Assembly: GCA_030998015.1 (NCBI GenBank)
Contig: JARWMV010000151.1
Location: 1 to 34,989 of the forward strand
DNA length: 34,989 bases
Direction: 5' to 3'
Origin: Ceratorhiza oryzae-sativae
Lineage: Eukaryota > Basidiomycota > Agaricomycetes > Cantharellales > Ceratobasidiaceae
Part shown: positions 16,076 through 25,617 of the stretch, in pieces
Layout: each line of letters begins with the position of its first letter
Position numbering within the stretch: position 1 is the stretch's first letter
Notes under the pieces: generated by a model
The model's input: only the letters and a program-made list of their open reading frames with translations
What the model was told of the DNA's origin: nothing
The model's database searches: none
Made by a program: the position numbers and the translations under genes

Positions 16076-16102
16076 CTTCACCAACACGGGTCAAGTAACC
16101 CT
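16076..16102 (+). CDS. cob: Cytochrome b micro-exon 6 (27 nt), left arm
   Basis: Nine codons, LHQHGSSNP, residues 201-209, linking MHLLA of exon 5 to LGISGN of exon 7. It is preceded by intron-terminal G (16075) and ends in U (CCT). It is too short for ORF finding and was located by looking for the conserved GSSNP loop. Confidence 0.92.
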
Positions 16103-16466
16103 CAAACCTAGGGGGTCGCCTAGCTATATGCTGGAAAGTCTTAAGGCAATACTACAAAAGATTGCTTTTGTTAAAAAGTTTTTGCCCCATTAAGACAATC
16201 AGCAATAAATATTTAGCAGTCCGTAGCCTGCGGCTTCCGCGTTCTTAGGCTGCGGGCTGTTTAAACTTTATCCAACGATTGTACGCTAGCTCACCTTAAT
16301 GTCTATCATTGATGTGAAAGATAAAATCTACTTTAGATTATTTAACTAATAACCTCGAATATTTTAACAGACAGCGAAGTAAATTTAATTCAAACAGGTA
16401 GTGCAACTATTAACGGGAAAACTGAAAATTACACAAAAGAGGAGATTTTAGATCGAATAAATTACT

Positions 16467-16638
16467 CCGCCGGCGTTAGAGGGAATCCTAAAGATTCCCT
16501 CGTAGAAAATGACGACCGTTCGTCATTTTCAGCCGGCGGCTAAATATCGATATTATGCCGCGCACTAGCAATCGCAAACGGTTGCGATTGCTCACGTTGG
16601 TTGGTGGGACAAGTCCCACCAGCAACTAACGCGCGCGG
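16467..16638 (+). repeat. Family A element, copy 10
   Basis: Full-length. ACT occurs near both edges (ATTACT; GCAACT), a possible direct repeat. Confidence 0.94.
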
Positions 16639-16859
16639 GCAACTATGTTTTAGTTTCATCTGGAGATCTCTTTCGGCAAATAGCGAACGGAATGTTCCAA
16701 GCTGAAGGAAGTGTAACTGGAAAATTTATTAATTCTAATTCTCATTATTTTCAGCCACAATTGGCTATAAGTCAAAATGTTTCGGATTCAAGTATAAGAT
16801 TTATGGTTACTCTTCACCATGCCCTGGCTGGGACTGGGTCTATCCGTGTAACTCTAACT

Positions 16860-16972
16860 AGTGACCCCCCAAACTGATGCAGCTATGCTGCATTGTTTGG
16901 GGGGGTAATGGCCCTCCCAATACGTTGGCCCGTAGGGCCTTACAGGCTTGGTAACGCATTGGGAGGTCAGTG
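16860..16972 (-). repeat. Family B element with AGTG direct repeats
   Basis: The 105-nt element is bounded by AGTG (16860-16863 and 16969-16972). Ignoring it and one repeat joins TLTS to GNKWN in frame. Its mirror is at about 22618-22721. Confidence 0.88.
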
Positions 16973-17264
16973 GAAATAAATGGAATATTAGTTTAGTAAC
17001 TGAATCTTGGAAAGATATTTTTAAAATTTGGATTCCTTATTTTAATCAAGTAACAGGGGCCAAGTATTGTGCATTTCAAATTCTCGAAAAATTGCAACAC
17101 CTTAACACATTAAACACTCCTCACGCGGCCTGGGAGAGTATCCACCTAGCCTACAGTCTGTCAGGGGGAGTTCCTCGTTTTAAATTAAGTCTTAAAGAAA
17201 AACTAAATGCTGTCATTGCTGATATGAATTTTGACTCTGTAGGGCTCCCAAGCAATAACAACAA

Positions 17265-17333
17265 ACCCCTCGGGTCTACGCGTATCGGCTGAAATCTTGG
17301 GTTACACCTAAGATTTTAGCCGATAAGCGGGGG
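17265..17333 (+). repeat. Family I hairpin
   Basis: ACCCCTCGGGTCTACGCGTAT, then CGGCTGAAATC..GATTTTAGCCG, and closing GCGGGGGT. The same unit ends the composite at 12816-13069. Its mirror is at about 22253-22321. Confidence 0.82.
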
Positions 17334-17602
17334 TTTGATTGCTTATTTCCTTTACTGTTATCTTTAAAAGATTATTGGTATTGGAAAGAGGACCAATTAA
17401 ATGTGTTTTCTATAGTTGAAAATTATTACGCAGTTAAAGCCCACCGTCTTATCGCAGGTTTGACCAGTTTAGTGACGTATTTGTTTAGCATCCCTTATTT
17501 GATAGATAGTGATAAACGAACTGTTACTCTATCGTCTTGCTTAGAATCCATAAAAAACATGGAAGAAGCTAAAAATAATAGGTCAACTGCAGGTCACTAT
17601 AT

Positions 17603-17852
17603 GACCCGTGCACGCCTGCGAACGCCTTGGCTTAAGCCAAGCAAGCTTGGCTCATATTGACCTTAAGGTCAATGTAAGCCAAGGCGGCCCTGGCGTGCGC
17701 GCGGCGTCTGATTCCGAGGTACCCTGGAACTTAAAGTTCCAGGGTACCTCGCAATACCTCGCCGCGAACGCGGCCTCGATAACCATACCCACCCCAAACT
17801 GCCATTCCTTGACAATTCCTTAGGAAATGTCAAGGATTGGTGTTTGGGGGTC
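17603..17852 (+). repeat. Long family D plus TTGACA hairpin composite
   Basis: A long D (17603 to about 17790) is followed by a CCTTGACAATTCC..GGAAATGTCAAGG hairpin and GTTTGGGGGTC. It interrupts the C-terminal part of HEG 6. Its mirror is at about 21734-21983. Confidence 0.85.
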
Positions 17853-17873
17853 AGCTGTAGCTTTTAGAGACTC

Positions 17874-18087
17874 CCGCCGGCGTTAGAGGGAATCCTCAGT
17901 TGAGGTAGCCTTGACCATGAGTCCAGGCTACCTCACATAAAGATTCCCTCGTAGAAAATGACGACCGTTCGTCATTTTCAGCCGGCGGCTAAATATCGAT
18001 ATTATGCCGCGCACTAGCAATCGCAAACGGTTGCGATTGCTCACGTTGGTTGGTGGGACAAGTCCCACCAGCAACTAACGCGCGCGG
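17874..18087 (+). repeat. Family A element, copy 11, with nested 42-nt hairpin
   Basis: Carries the same 42-nt insert (17896-17937) at the same position as copy 7, in opposite genome orientation. The composite has therefore been copied as a unit. Confidence 0.94.
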
Positions 18088-18152
18088 AGTTGGTTAAGAC
18101 TTAAATTGGATCGACAACTCCTTGACAGATAAGGAAAATAATTATAGGAGTG

Positions 18153-18281
18153 TTAGGTATTTCAGGAAATGTTGATAGACTAAGTTTCCACCCATTCTTT
18201 ACTTTCAAAGATTTGGTGACAGTATTCTTATTCTTATTAACTCTATCTATTTTTGTATTCTATATGCCTAATGTCTTAGGT
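18153..18281 (+). CDS. cob: Cytochrome b exon 7, left arm (last exon found)
   Basis: Forty-three codons, [20 protein letters not shown] to YMPNVLG, residues 210-252. It is preceded by G and ends GGT, so a group I 5' splice site follows. The next conserved segment of cytochrome b (HSDNY..., then the PEWY Qo loop and the last helices, about 130 residues) is not found anywhere in the window. Confidence 0.92.
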
Positions 18282-18589
18282 CCCTCATGGCCTCTTCAAT
18301 TTGAAGAAAATAACGTTATATGCTGGAACGACTTAGAAATTATAGTGCTTTAAGCAAAAATCTGTAATTTTGTCATGTTTATCAGCAGATATATTTAAAA
18401 ATCACATTGCTTTACCATTTATTCTTACACTGGGGAGTTTATGTTTTATTATGTATCTCAGAGACTGTACACGTTAATCCATTTTGATTTAAAATAGAAT
18501 GGGTAAGATACAGTCCGTTTAATAAATACTTTTTTACAATTTTGTAGTCACAGTCTGGTAGGGATCATCATCGGAGATGATGGGTAAAG

Positions 18590-18930
18590 AATTATTTCAA
18601 TAAAAGAAGAATTAACAATAATTGAACGTTTAAAAAAACCTTGTCTATTAATTTGTTAAATGGTTAAGTCGGCAAGTTGTGAATAACCCAAAATGAGACA
18701 TTTTGGTTACCTATTAGAATATTCATTTATTCTAACTATATATTTTATTCCCATGTTGTCCACATCTCTGTGCACGACAAATCCGCGTATTTGTTCTTGG
18801 GACCGGATGCTTGAAGCCCCACAAAGGCTAGGGGGGAAGACATTTAATTCAAACCCCACCGAAGAATACGATTCTTTGGTGACATACAGTAATTAGCTGA
18901 TTGTTTTGATCAGGTGCTGACAACACGGGT
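18590..18930 (+). ncRNA. Structured non-coding module, copy 3, in intron 7
   Basis: Starts CAATAAAAGAAG..ATTGAACGTTTAAAAAAA, has an AACCCAAAATG/CATTTTGGTT hairpin where the other copies have a different stem, and ends AATTAGCTGATTGTT..TCAGGTGCTGACAACAC. Its end lies about 90 nt upstream of the HEG 7 ATG, much as copy 2 lies upstream of cob. A 67-codon open frame from 18693 looks unlike any known protein. The mirror is about 20646-20996. Confidence 0.42.
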
Positions 18931-19098
18931 TATATGTTAAACATTATGCGTTGTATCTATCCATTTTATTTAACTTTAACTTCCTTATTTGACGGAAATA
19001 ATTTAATGTTTTAAATGAAAATTTTAAGAACTTCTCTTATTTATATATTTATGTTAATTGCGTTACTTTATGTTTCTAGATTCTTTTTATTTACTGGC

Positions 19099-19270
19099 CC
19101 GCCGGCGTTAGAGGGAATCCTAAAGATTCCCTCGTAGAAAATGACGACCGTTCGTCATTTTCAGCCGGCGGCTAAATATCGATATTATGCCGCGCACTAG
19201 CAATCGCAAACGGTTGCGATTGCTCACGTTGGTTGGTGGGACAAGTCCCACCAGCAACTAACGCGCGCGG
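19099..19270 (+). repeat. Family A element, copy 12
   Basis: Full-length copy, the one nearest the palindrome centre in the left arm. Confidence 0.95.
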
Positions 19271-19297
19271 AGTAACGAATTTGACATTTCTATTGGC

Positions 19298-19343
19298 ACC
19301 CCTGCCTGGGCAACTGCGCTTTAGCGCACGTCTTGGCAGGGGT
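19298..19343 (+). repeat. Family E hairpin in HEG 7
   Basis: GGGCAACTGCGC variant; ignoring 46 nt rejoins the frame. Its mirror is at about 20243-20288. Confidence 0.88.
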
Positions 19344-19394
19344 AATTAATAACATCTTTATTGCCCGTAAAACCCGTGTATGAAAAAATGAGTG

Positions 19395-19424
19395 ACCCTT
19401 CGGGCCCATCATCGGAGATGACCT
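19395..19424. repeat. Small hairpin bounded by GACC
   Basis: CTTCGGGCCCATCATCGGAGAT lies between two GACC repeats (left about 19394-19397, right about 19420-19423). It splits the run-up to the LAGLIDADG motif of HEG 7. CATCATCGGAGATGATG also occurs alone at about 18566. Confidence 0.65.
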
Positions 19425-19463
19425 TATTGGCTCTTAGGGCTAATCGAGGCTGAATCTAATTTT

Positions 19464-19680
19464 ATTACCCGTGCACGCCTGCGAACGCCTTGGCTTGCCA
19501 AGGCGGCCCTGGCGTGCGCGCGGCTCGCCGCGAACGCGGCCTCGTTAACAATGCCCACGGGTCGTTGACCCTCCGCTCTATTACCCCTGCCAAGACGTGC
19601 GCTAAAGCGCAGTTCTCTAGGCAGGGCGGCTGAAATCTTGGGTTACACCTAAGATTTTAGCCGATAGAGCGGGGGCATTA
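19464..19680 (+). repeat. D-E-I composite with ATTA direct repeats
   Basis: The composite (19468-19676) is bounded by ATTA (19464-19467 and 19677-19680). It has the same internal order as 15119-15329. Its mirror is at about 19912-20118. Confidence 0.88.
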
Positions 19681-19734
19681 TTTCTAAAACTGCCGCAAAT
19701 TCCGGAGGAGACCAAACCTCAATAGACGTACCAA

Positions 19735-19855
19735 TAGACCCCCAATGCGTTGCAGCGTATTGGGGGGCTATTGCCCCCCCAAACAATGCAGCGTAGCTGC
19801 ATTTGTTTGGGGGGCAATAGCCCCCCAATACGCTGCAACGCATTGGGGGTCTATT
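19735..19855. repeat. Palindrome centre: nested family C hairpin
   Basis: The centre is a family C hairpin, CCCCCCCAAACAATGCAGC, loop GTA (19793-19795), GCTGCATTTGTTTGGGGGG. On each side is a B-like AATGCG..CGTATTGGGG hairpin. Symmetry then continues outward for 15 kb. The two sides of the centre differ by one base in ATTG/ATTTG. Confidence 0.95.
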
Positions 19856-20571
19856 GGTACGTCTATTGAGGTTTGGTCTCCTCCGGAATTTGCGGCAGTT
19901 TTAGAAATAATGCCCCCGCTCTATCGGCTAAAATCTTAGGTGTAACCAAGATTTCAGCCGCCCTGCCTAGAGAACTGCGCTTTAGCGCACGTCTTGGCAG
20001 GGGTAATAGAGCGGAGGGTCAACGACCCGTGGCATTGTTAACGAGGCCGCGTTCGCGGCGAGCCGCGCGCACGCCAGGGCCGCCTTGGCAAGCCAAGGCG
20101 TTCGCAGGCGTGCACGGGTAATAAAATTAGATTCAGCCTCGATTAGCCCTAAGAGCCAATAAGGTCATCTCCGATGATGGGCCCGAAGGGTCACTCATTT
20201 TTTCATACACGGGTTTTACGGGCAATAAAGATGTTATTAATTACCCCTGCCAAGACGTGCGCTAAAGCGCAGTTGCCCAGGCAGGGGTGCCAATAGAAAT
20301 GTCAAATTCGTTACTCCGCGCGCGTTAGTTGCTGGTGGGACTTGTCCCACCAACCAACGTGAGCAATCGCAACCGTTTGCGATTGCTAGTGCGCGGCATA
20401 ATATCGATATTTAGCCGCCGGCTGAAAATGACGAACGGTCGTCATTTTCTACGAGGGAATCTTTAGGATTCCCTCTAACGCCGGCGGGCCAGTAAATAAA
20501 AAGAATCTAGAAACATAAAGTAACGCAATTAACATAAATATATAAATAAGAGAAGTTCTTAAAATTTTCAT
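19848..20571 (-). pseudogene. Truncated LAGLIDADG endonuclease of intron 7, right arm
   Basis: Mirror of 19015-19740, with the same A, E and D-E-I insertions. Two extra 1-nt losses fall in the composite. Confidence 0.65.
20316..20487 (-). repeat. Family A element, mirror of copy 12
   Basis: Full-length 172-nt copy. Confidence 0.95.
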
Positions 20572-20645
20572 TTAAAACATTAAATTATTTCCGTCAAATA
20601 AGGAAGTTAAAGTTAAATAAAATGGATAGATACAACGCATAATGT

Positions 20646-20996
20646 TTAACATATAACCCGTGTTGTCAGCACCTGATCAAAACAATCAGCTAATTACTGT
20701 ATGTCACCAAAGAATCGTATTCTTCGGTGGGGTTTGAATTAAATGTCTTCCCCCCTAGCCTTTGTGGGGCTTCAAGCATCCGGTCCCAAGAACAAATACG
20801 CGGATTTGTCGTGCACAGAGATGTGGACAACATGGGAATAAAATATATAGTTAGAATAAATGAATATTCTAATAGGTAACCAAAATGTCTCATTTTGGGT
20901 TATTCACAACTTGCCGACTTAACCATTTAACAAATTAATAGACAAGGTTTTTTTAAACGTTCAATTATTGTTAATTCTTCTTTTATTGAAATAATT
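20646..20996 (-). ncRNA. Structured non-coding module, mirror of copy 3
   Basis: Identical by eye to 18590-18930 in reverse complement. Confidence 0.42.
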
Positions 20997-21304
20997 CTTT
21001 ACCCATCATCTCCGATGATGATCCCTACCAGACTGTGACTACAAAATTGTAAAAAAGTATTTATTAAACGGACTGTATCTTACCCATTCTATTTTAAATC
21101 AAAATGGATTAACGTGTACAGTCTCTGAGATACATAATAAAACATAAACTCCCCAGTGTAAGAATAAATGGTAAAGCAATGTGATTTTTAAATATATCTG
21201 CTGATAAACATGACAAAATTACAGATTTTTGCTTAAAGCACTATAATTTCTAAGTCGTTCCAGCATATAACGTTATTTTCTTCAAATTGAAGAGGCCATG
21301 AGGG

Positions 21305-21433
21305 ACCTAAGACATTAGGCATATAGAATACAAAAATAGATAGAGTTAATAAGAATAAGAATACTGTCACCAAATCTTTGAAAGTAAAGAATGGGTGGAA
21401 ACTTAGTCTATCAACATTTCCTGAAATACCTAA
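21305..21433 (-). CDS. cob: Cytochrome b exon 7, right arm
   Basis: Mirror of 18153-18281; the frame is intact. The flanking introns are 21434-23482 (intron 6) and 19796-21304 (truncated intron 7). Confidence 0.92.
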
Positions 21434-21498
21434 CACTCCTATAATTATTTTCCTTATCTGTCAAGGAGTTGTCGATCCAATTTAAGTCTTAACCAACT

Positions 21499-21712
21499 CC
21501 GCGCGCGTTAGTTGCTGGTGGGACTTGTCCCACCAACCAACGTGAGCAATCGCAACCGTTTGCGATTGCTAGTGCGCGGCATAATATCGATATTTAGCCG
21601 CCGGCTGAAAATGACGAACGGTCGTCATTTTCTACGAGGGAATCTTTATGTGAGGTAGCCTGGACTCATGGTCAAGGCTACCTCAACTGAGGATTCCCTC
21701 TAACGCCGGCGG
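21499..21712 (-). repeat. Family A with nested hairpin, mirror of copy 11
   Basis: 214 nt including the 42-nt nested insert. Confidence 0.94.
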
Positions 21713-22946
21713 GAGTCTCTAAAAGCTACAGCTGACCCCCAAACACCAATCCTTGACATTTCCTAAGGAATTGTCAAGGAATGGCAGTTTGGGGTGGGTA
21801 TGGTTATCGAGGCCGCGTTCGCGGCGAGGTATTGCGAGGTACCCTGGAACTTTAAGTTCCAGGGTACCTCGGAATCAGACGCCGCGCGCACGCCAGGGCC
21901 GCCTTGGCTTACATTGACCTTAAGGTCAATATGAGCCAAGCTTGCTTGGCTTAAGCCAAGGCGTTCGCAGGCGTGCACGGGTCATATAGTGACCTGCAGT
22001 TGACCTATTATTTTTAGCTTCTTCCATGTTTTTTATGGATTCTAAGCAAGACGATAGAGTAACAGTTCGTTTATCACTATCTATCAAATAAGGGATGCTA
22101 AACAAATACGTCACTAAACTGGTCAAACCTGCGATAAGACGGTGGGCTTTAACTGCGTAATAATTTTCAACTATAGAAAACACATTTAATTGGTCCTCTT
22201 TCCAATACCAATAATCTTTTAAAGATAACAGTAAAGGAAATAAGCAATCAAACCCCCGCTTATCGGCTAAAATCTTAGGTGTAACCCAAGATTTCAGCCG
22301 ATACGCGTAGACCCGAGGGGTTTGTTGTTATTGCTTGGGAGCCCTACAGAGTCAAAATTCATATCAGCAATGACAGCATTTAGTTTTTCTTTAAGACTTA
22401 ATTTAAAACGAGGAACTCCCCCTGACAGACTGTAGGCTAGGTGGATACTCTCCCAGGCCGCGTGAGGAGTGTTTAATGTGTTAAGGTGTTGCAATTTTTC
22501 GAGAATTTGAAATGCACAATACTTGGCCCCTGTTACTTGATTAAAATAAGGAATCCAAATTTTAAAAATATCTTTCCAAGATTCAGTTACTAAACTAATA
22601 TTCCATTTATTTCCACTGACCTCCCAATGCGTTACCAAGCCTGTAAGGCCCTACGGGCCAACGTATTGGGAGGGCCATTACCCCCCAAACAATGCAGCAT
22701 AGCTGCATCAGTTTGGGGGGTCACTAGTTAGAGTTACACGGATAGACCCAGTCCCAGCCAGGGCATGGTGAAGAGTAACCATAAATCTTATACTTGAATC
22801 CGAAACATTTTGACTTATAGCCAATTGTGGCTGAAAATAATGAGAATTAGAATTAATAAATTTTCCAGTTACACTTCCTTCAGCTTGGAACATTCCGTTC
22901 GCTATTTGCCGAAAGAGATCTCCAGATGAAACTAAAACATAGTTGC

Positions 22947-23118
22947 CCGCGCGCGTTAGTTGCTGGTGGGACTTGTCCCACCAACCAACGTGAGCAATCG
23001 CAACCGTTTGCGATTGCTAGTGCGCGGCATAATATCGATATTTAGCCGCCGGCTGAAAATGACGAACGGTCGTCATTTTCTACGAGGGAATCTTTAGGAT
23101 TCCCTCTAACGCCGGCGG
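22947..23118 (-). repeat. Family A element, mirror of copy 10
   Basis: Full-length 172-nt copy. Confidence 0.94.
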
Positions 23119-23482
23119 AGTAATTTATTCGATCTAAAATCTCCTCTTTTGTGTAATTTTCAGTTTTCCCGTTAATAGTTGCACTACCTGTTTGAATTAA
23201 ATTTACTTCGCTGTCTGTTAAAATATTCGAGGTTATTAGTTAAATAATCTAAAGTAGATTTTATCTTTCACATCAATGATAGACATTAAGGTGAGCTAGC
23301 GTACAATCGTTGGATAAAGTTTAAACAGCCCGCAGCCTAAGAACGCGGAAGCCGCAGGCTACGGACTGCTAAATATTTATTGCTGATTGTCTTAATGGGG
23401 CAAAAACTTTTTAACAAAAGCAATCTTTTGTAGTATTGCCTTAAGACTTTCCAGCATATAGCTAGGCGACCCCCTAGGTTTG

Positions 23483-23509
23483 AGGGTTACTTGACCCGTG
23501 TTGGTGAAG
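23483..23509 (-). CDS. cob: Cytochrome b micro-exon 6, right arm
   Basis: Mirror of 16076-16102, identical. Intron 5 lies at 23510-27667. Confidence 0.92.
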
Positions 23510-24630
23510 CTAATCTTTTTTTTCACTAATACCTAATTTATACAAAAAAGTAGGAAGAAAGTGTGGAGTTACCAATTTTCTTAGTAAATCCAAATCTTTT
23601 TTAGGGATGTATATGCTATACTGATTTTTAGATTTATTTGCAACATTAATAGATGAATTTAAACCAAATTTAGAATTAATAACATCAATTAATAAATTTA
23701 CTTCCTTTAATGTGAAGTTATCGGTTTGAATGAAATTTTTCTATTTACAACTAACTAGCCGCAGGATACCTGACCCCGAAAGATTAACTGGTGACCCCCA
23801 AACAATGCAGCGTAGCTGCACATGTTTGGGGGGCAGTAGGCAAGTAGGGCCCACATACATTTTGCAAAATAGGAACAGAATAAGCTGGTATTATAATTAC
23901 AAAACCACCACTAGAATGGTTGTTTACGTAACATCTTAAATCAAATTTTTTATTTAAGACACCAACCAAAAGATTTACTTCTTCTAATGTAAATGAATTT
24001 GTACACAATACGACAAATCCTTTGCCTTTATCCCAGCTACCATCGTCACAAATTCAGATGCCCCTCAAACAATGCAGCGTAGCTGCACATGTTTGGGGGG
24101 CAGTAGGCAAGACTTAAAGGTGTTAATAAATCACCTACTCTAGGGCAGCATGTATTTATATATTACACTATGTGTAATAGATACATGCTGCCCTTGAGTC
24201 GGGATGTTTGATGGGACTATTTTTTTACCGGCGAGATAGAACAAATCGTAATAATGCCCCGCTCTATCGGCTAAAATCTTAGGTGTAACCCAAGATTTCA
24301 GCCGCCCTGCCTAGAGAACTGCGCTTTAGCGCACGTCTTGGCAGGGGTAATAGAGCGGAGGGTCAACGACCCGTGGGCATTGTTAACGAGGCCGCGTTCG
24401 CGGCGAGCCGCGCGCACGCCAGGGCCGCCTTGGCAAGCCAAGGCGTTCGCAGGCGTGCACGGGTCATAATTGAAGCAAGGTAAGGAATAAGTACGAAATC
24501 TGACAGAAGTATACACTTTGCCAGTTCTTTTATCCGGCTGTGGAATTTGTGATTTTGGAGCTTGAGGACAGAATTCTTGGAAAAGACCGTATAAATGTTC
24601 CAAATAATTTTGATGCAACATTCCCTGGCT

Positions 24631-24802
24631 CCGCGCGCGTTAGTTGCTGGTGGGACTTGTCCCACCAACCAACGTGAGCAATCGCAACCGTTTGCGATTG
24701 CTAGTGCGCGGCATAATATCGATATTTAGCCGCCGGCTGAAAATGACGAACGGTCGTCATTTTCTACGAGGGAATCTTTAGGATTCCCTCTAACGCCGGC
24801 GG
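24631..24802 (-). repeat. Family A element, mirror of copy 9
   Basis: Full-length 172-nt copy. Confidence 0.95.
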
Positions 24803-25144
24803 AATCTAGTATTTAGACTTCGTTTTTGAGCGTAAAGGTCTCCTAGAAGAAGGCCAATAAAAATTTCTTTCAATTCCGGGCTCACTGAAAAAGCTTCTTT
24901 TTCAGCCTTAGTTAATATTAACCGGCGGGGTTTATCATCAGCCGGGTTAAGGGGAACTAAAGCACCCATCAAAAGGTGGTGGGTTGACCAATCAACTTCA
25001 GATGGGGAGCAATAAAGTAAAATTAAACCATCAGAAGTGAATGATTGAGTATAAACAAAACAGATTGAAAATACTACTGATCCCCAAACATGTGCAGCTA
25101 CGCTGCATTGTTTGGTGGGCAGCAACCCCCCGATATTGTAATGC

Positions 25145-25316
25145 CCGCCGGCGTTAGAGGGAATCCTAAAGATTCCCTCGTAGAAAATGACGACCGTTCG
25201 TCATTTTCAGCCGGCGGCTAAATATCGATATTATGCCGCGCACTAGCAATCGCAAACGGTTGCGATTGCTCACGTTGGTTGGTGGGACAAGTCCCACCAG
25301 CAACTAACGCGCGCGG
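25145..25316 (+). repeat. Family A element, mirror of copy 8
   Basis: Full-length 172-nt copy. Confidence 0.95.
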
Positions 25317-25570
25317 CAATGTCGGGGGTCTACGGCGTAAAGTAGTGCTCTAGTTGCTATTATTTTAGTAAAAAGAGAAATTAATTGAAAAGAAAATAGA
25401 GCAATAGCTCGATTTGTGTAATTTAATAAAAAAAACATATTTATAATTAAAGGTAAAGTAATAATCTCTAAATATCCTTCCCTAGCTGTAGCCAAGGTCT
25501 CAGATTGCTAGCTTTAGCTAGGAATAAGAACCCCGTACTACTTAGAAGTATTATTGTCAAAAGATTCGGC

Positions 25571-25617
25571 CCGCCGGCGTTAGAGGGAATCTTTCGGATT
25601 CCCTCTAACGCCGGCGG
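25571..25617. repeat. Mini family A hairpin, mirror copy
   Basis: Mirror of 13967-14013. Confidence 0.9.

Larger units (their letters stand above)
16340..18132 (+). pseudogene. LAGLIDADG endonuclease, intron 6, broken by four insertions
   Basis: Pieces: ILTDSEVNLIQTGS (from about 16366), YVLVSSGDLFRQIANGMFQAEGSVTG (motif from about 16647), then QLAISQNVSDSS, GNKWNISLVTESWKDIFKIW (from about 16972), IHLAYSLSGG..LSLKEKL, FPLLLSLKDYWYWKED (from about 17347) and a C-terminal SWLRLKLD stretch ending TAA at 18132. Insertions are A copy 10, a family B element, a family I hairpin, a D composite and A copy 11. The family resembles single-motif intronic enzymes with an NGLFQAEGH-type motif; here the motif ends QAEGSV. 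The second motif could not be found. The mirror is about 21454-23245. Confidence 0.75.
16103..18152 (+). other. cob intron 6 (group I) with broken HEG
   Basis: The core lies at about 16125-16330: TATATGCTGGAAAGTC, AATCAGCAATAAAT, CCAACGATTGTACGCTAGC. A CCCGCAGCCTAAG-type hairpin sits within it. The HEG follows and ends 20 nt before the 3' splice site. Confidence 0.83.
19015..19740 (+). pseudogene. LAGLIDADG endonuclease of intron 7, truncated by the palindrome centre
   Basis: The ATG at 19015 follows CTTATTTGACGGAAATAA, similar to the CTATTTGACAAAAATAA before the cob ATG. The frame reads MKILRTSLIYIFMLIALLYV, is interrupted by A copy 12 and an E hairpin, and resumes as INNIFIARKTRV. It then passes two TGA codons to PYWLLGLIEAESNFIISK, a clear first LAGLIDADG motif, split after its EAESNF by the D-E-I composite. 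It ends in DQTSIDVPI against the central hairpin; everything downstream is lost. If TGA is Trp, the usual mold/fungal mitochondrial code, the frame is open apart from the insertions. The mirror is about 19848-20571. Confidence 0.68.
4594..19792 (+). repeat. Giant inverted repeat, left arm
   Basis: Every feature from cob exon 1 to the centre recurs in reverse complement at 19796-34989. Mirror coordinates sum to 39588 near the centre and drift to 39583 at the outer end, so there are only scattered 1-nt indels in about 15.2 kb. The outer boundary is not visible, because the right arm leaves the window while still matching. Confidence 0.97.
18282..19792 (+). other. cob intron 7 (group I), cut off at the palindrome centre
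   Basis: A full-looking group I core lies just after exon 7 (about 18316-18525): TATATGCTGGAACGAC, TTATCAGCAG, CTCAGAGACTGTACACG, AAGATACAGTCC. No downstream exon follows before the centre at 19793-19795. The intron also contains a structured module and a HEG 5' part. Confidence 0.8.
21454..23245 (-). pseudogene. Broken LAGLIDADG endonuclease of intron 6, right arm
   Basis: Mirror of 16340-18132 with the same insertions. The C run in its family B element is one base shorter than in the left arm. Confidence 0.72.

Noticed and set aside
18548..18556. CACAGT after intron 7 core as start of cob exon 8 (His-Ser)
   Set aside because: Only two codons fit; the following sequence does not match cytochrome b and the preceding base is not G.
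18693..18896. 67-codon open frame MRHFGYLLEYSF.. in intron 7
   Set aside because: It lies within the structured module, resembles no mitochondrial protein and has no homologous frame in the other module copies.
19649..19939. Overlapping open frames across the centre
   Set aside because: They are translation of the central hairpins and arise from the symmetry, not from a gene.
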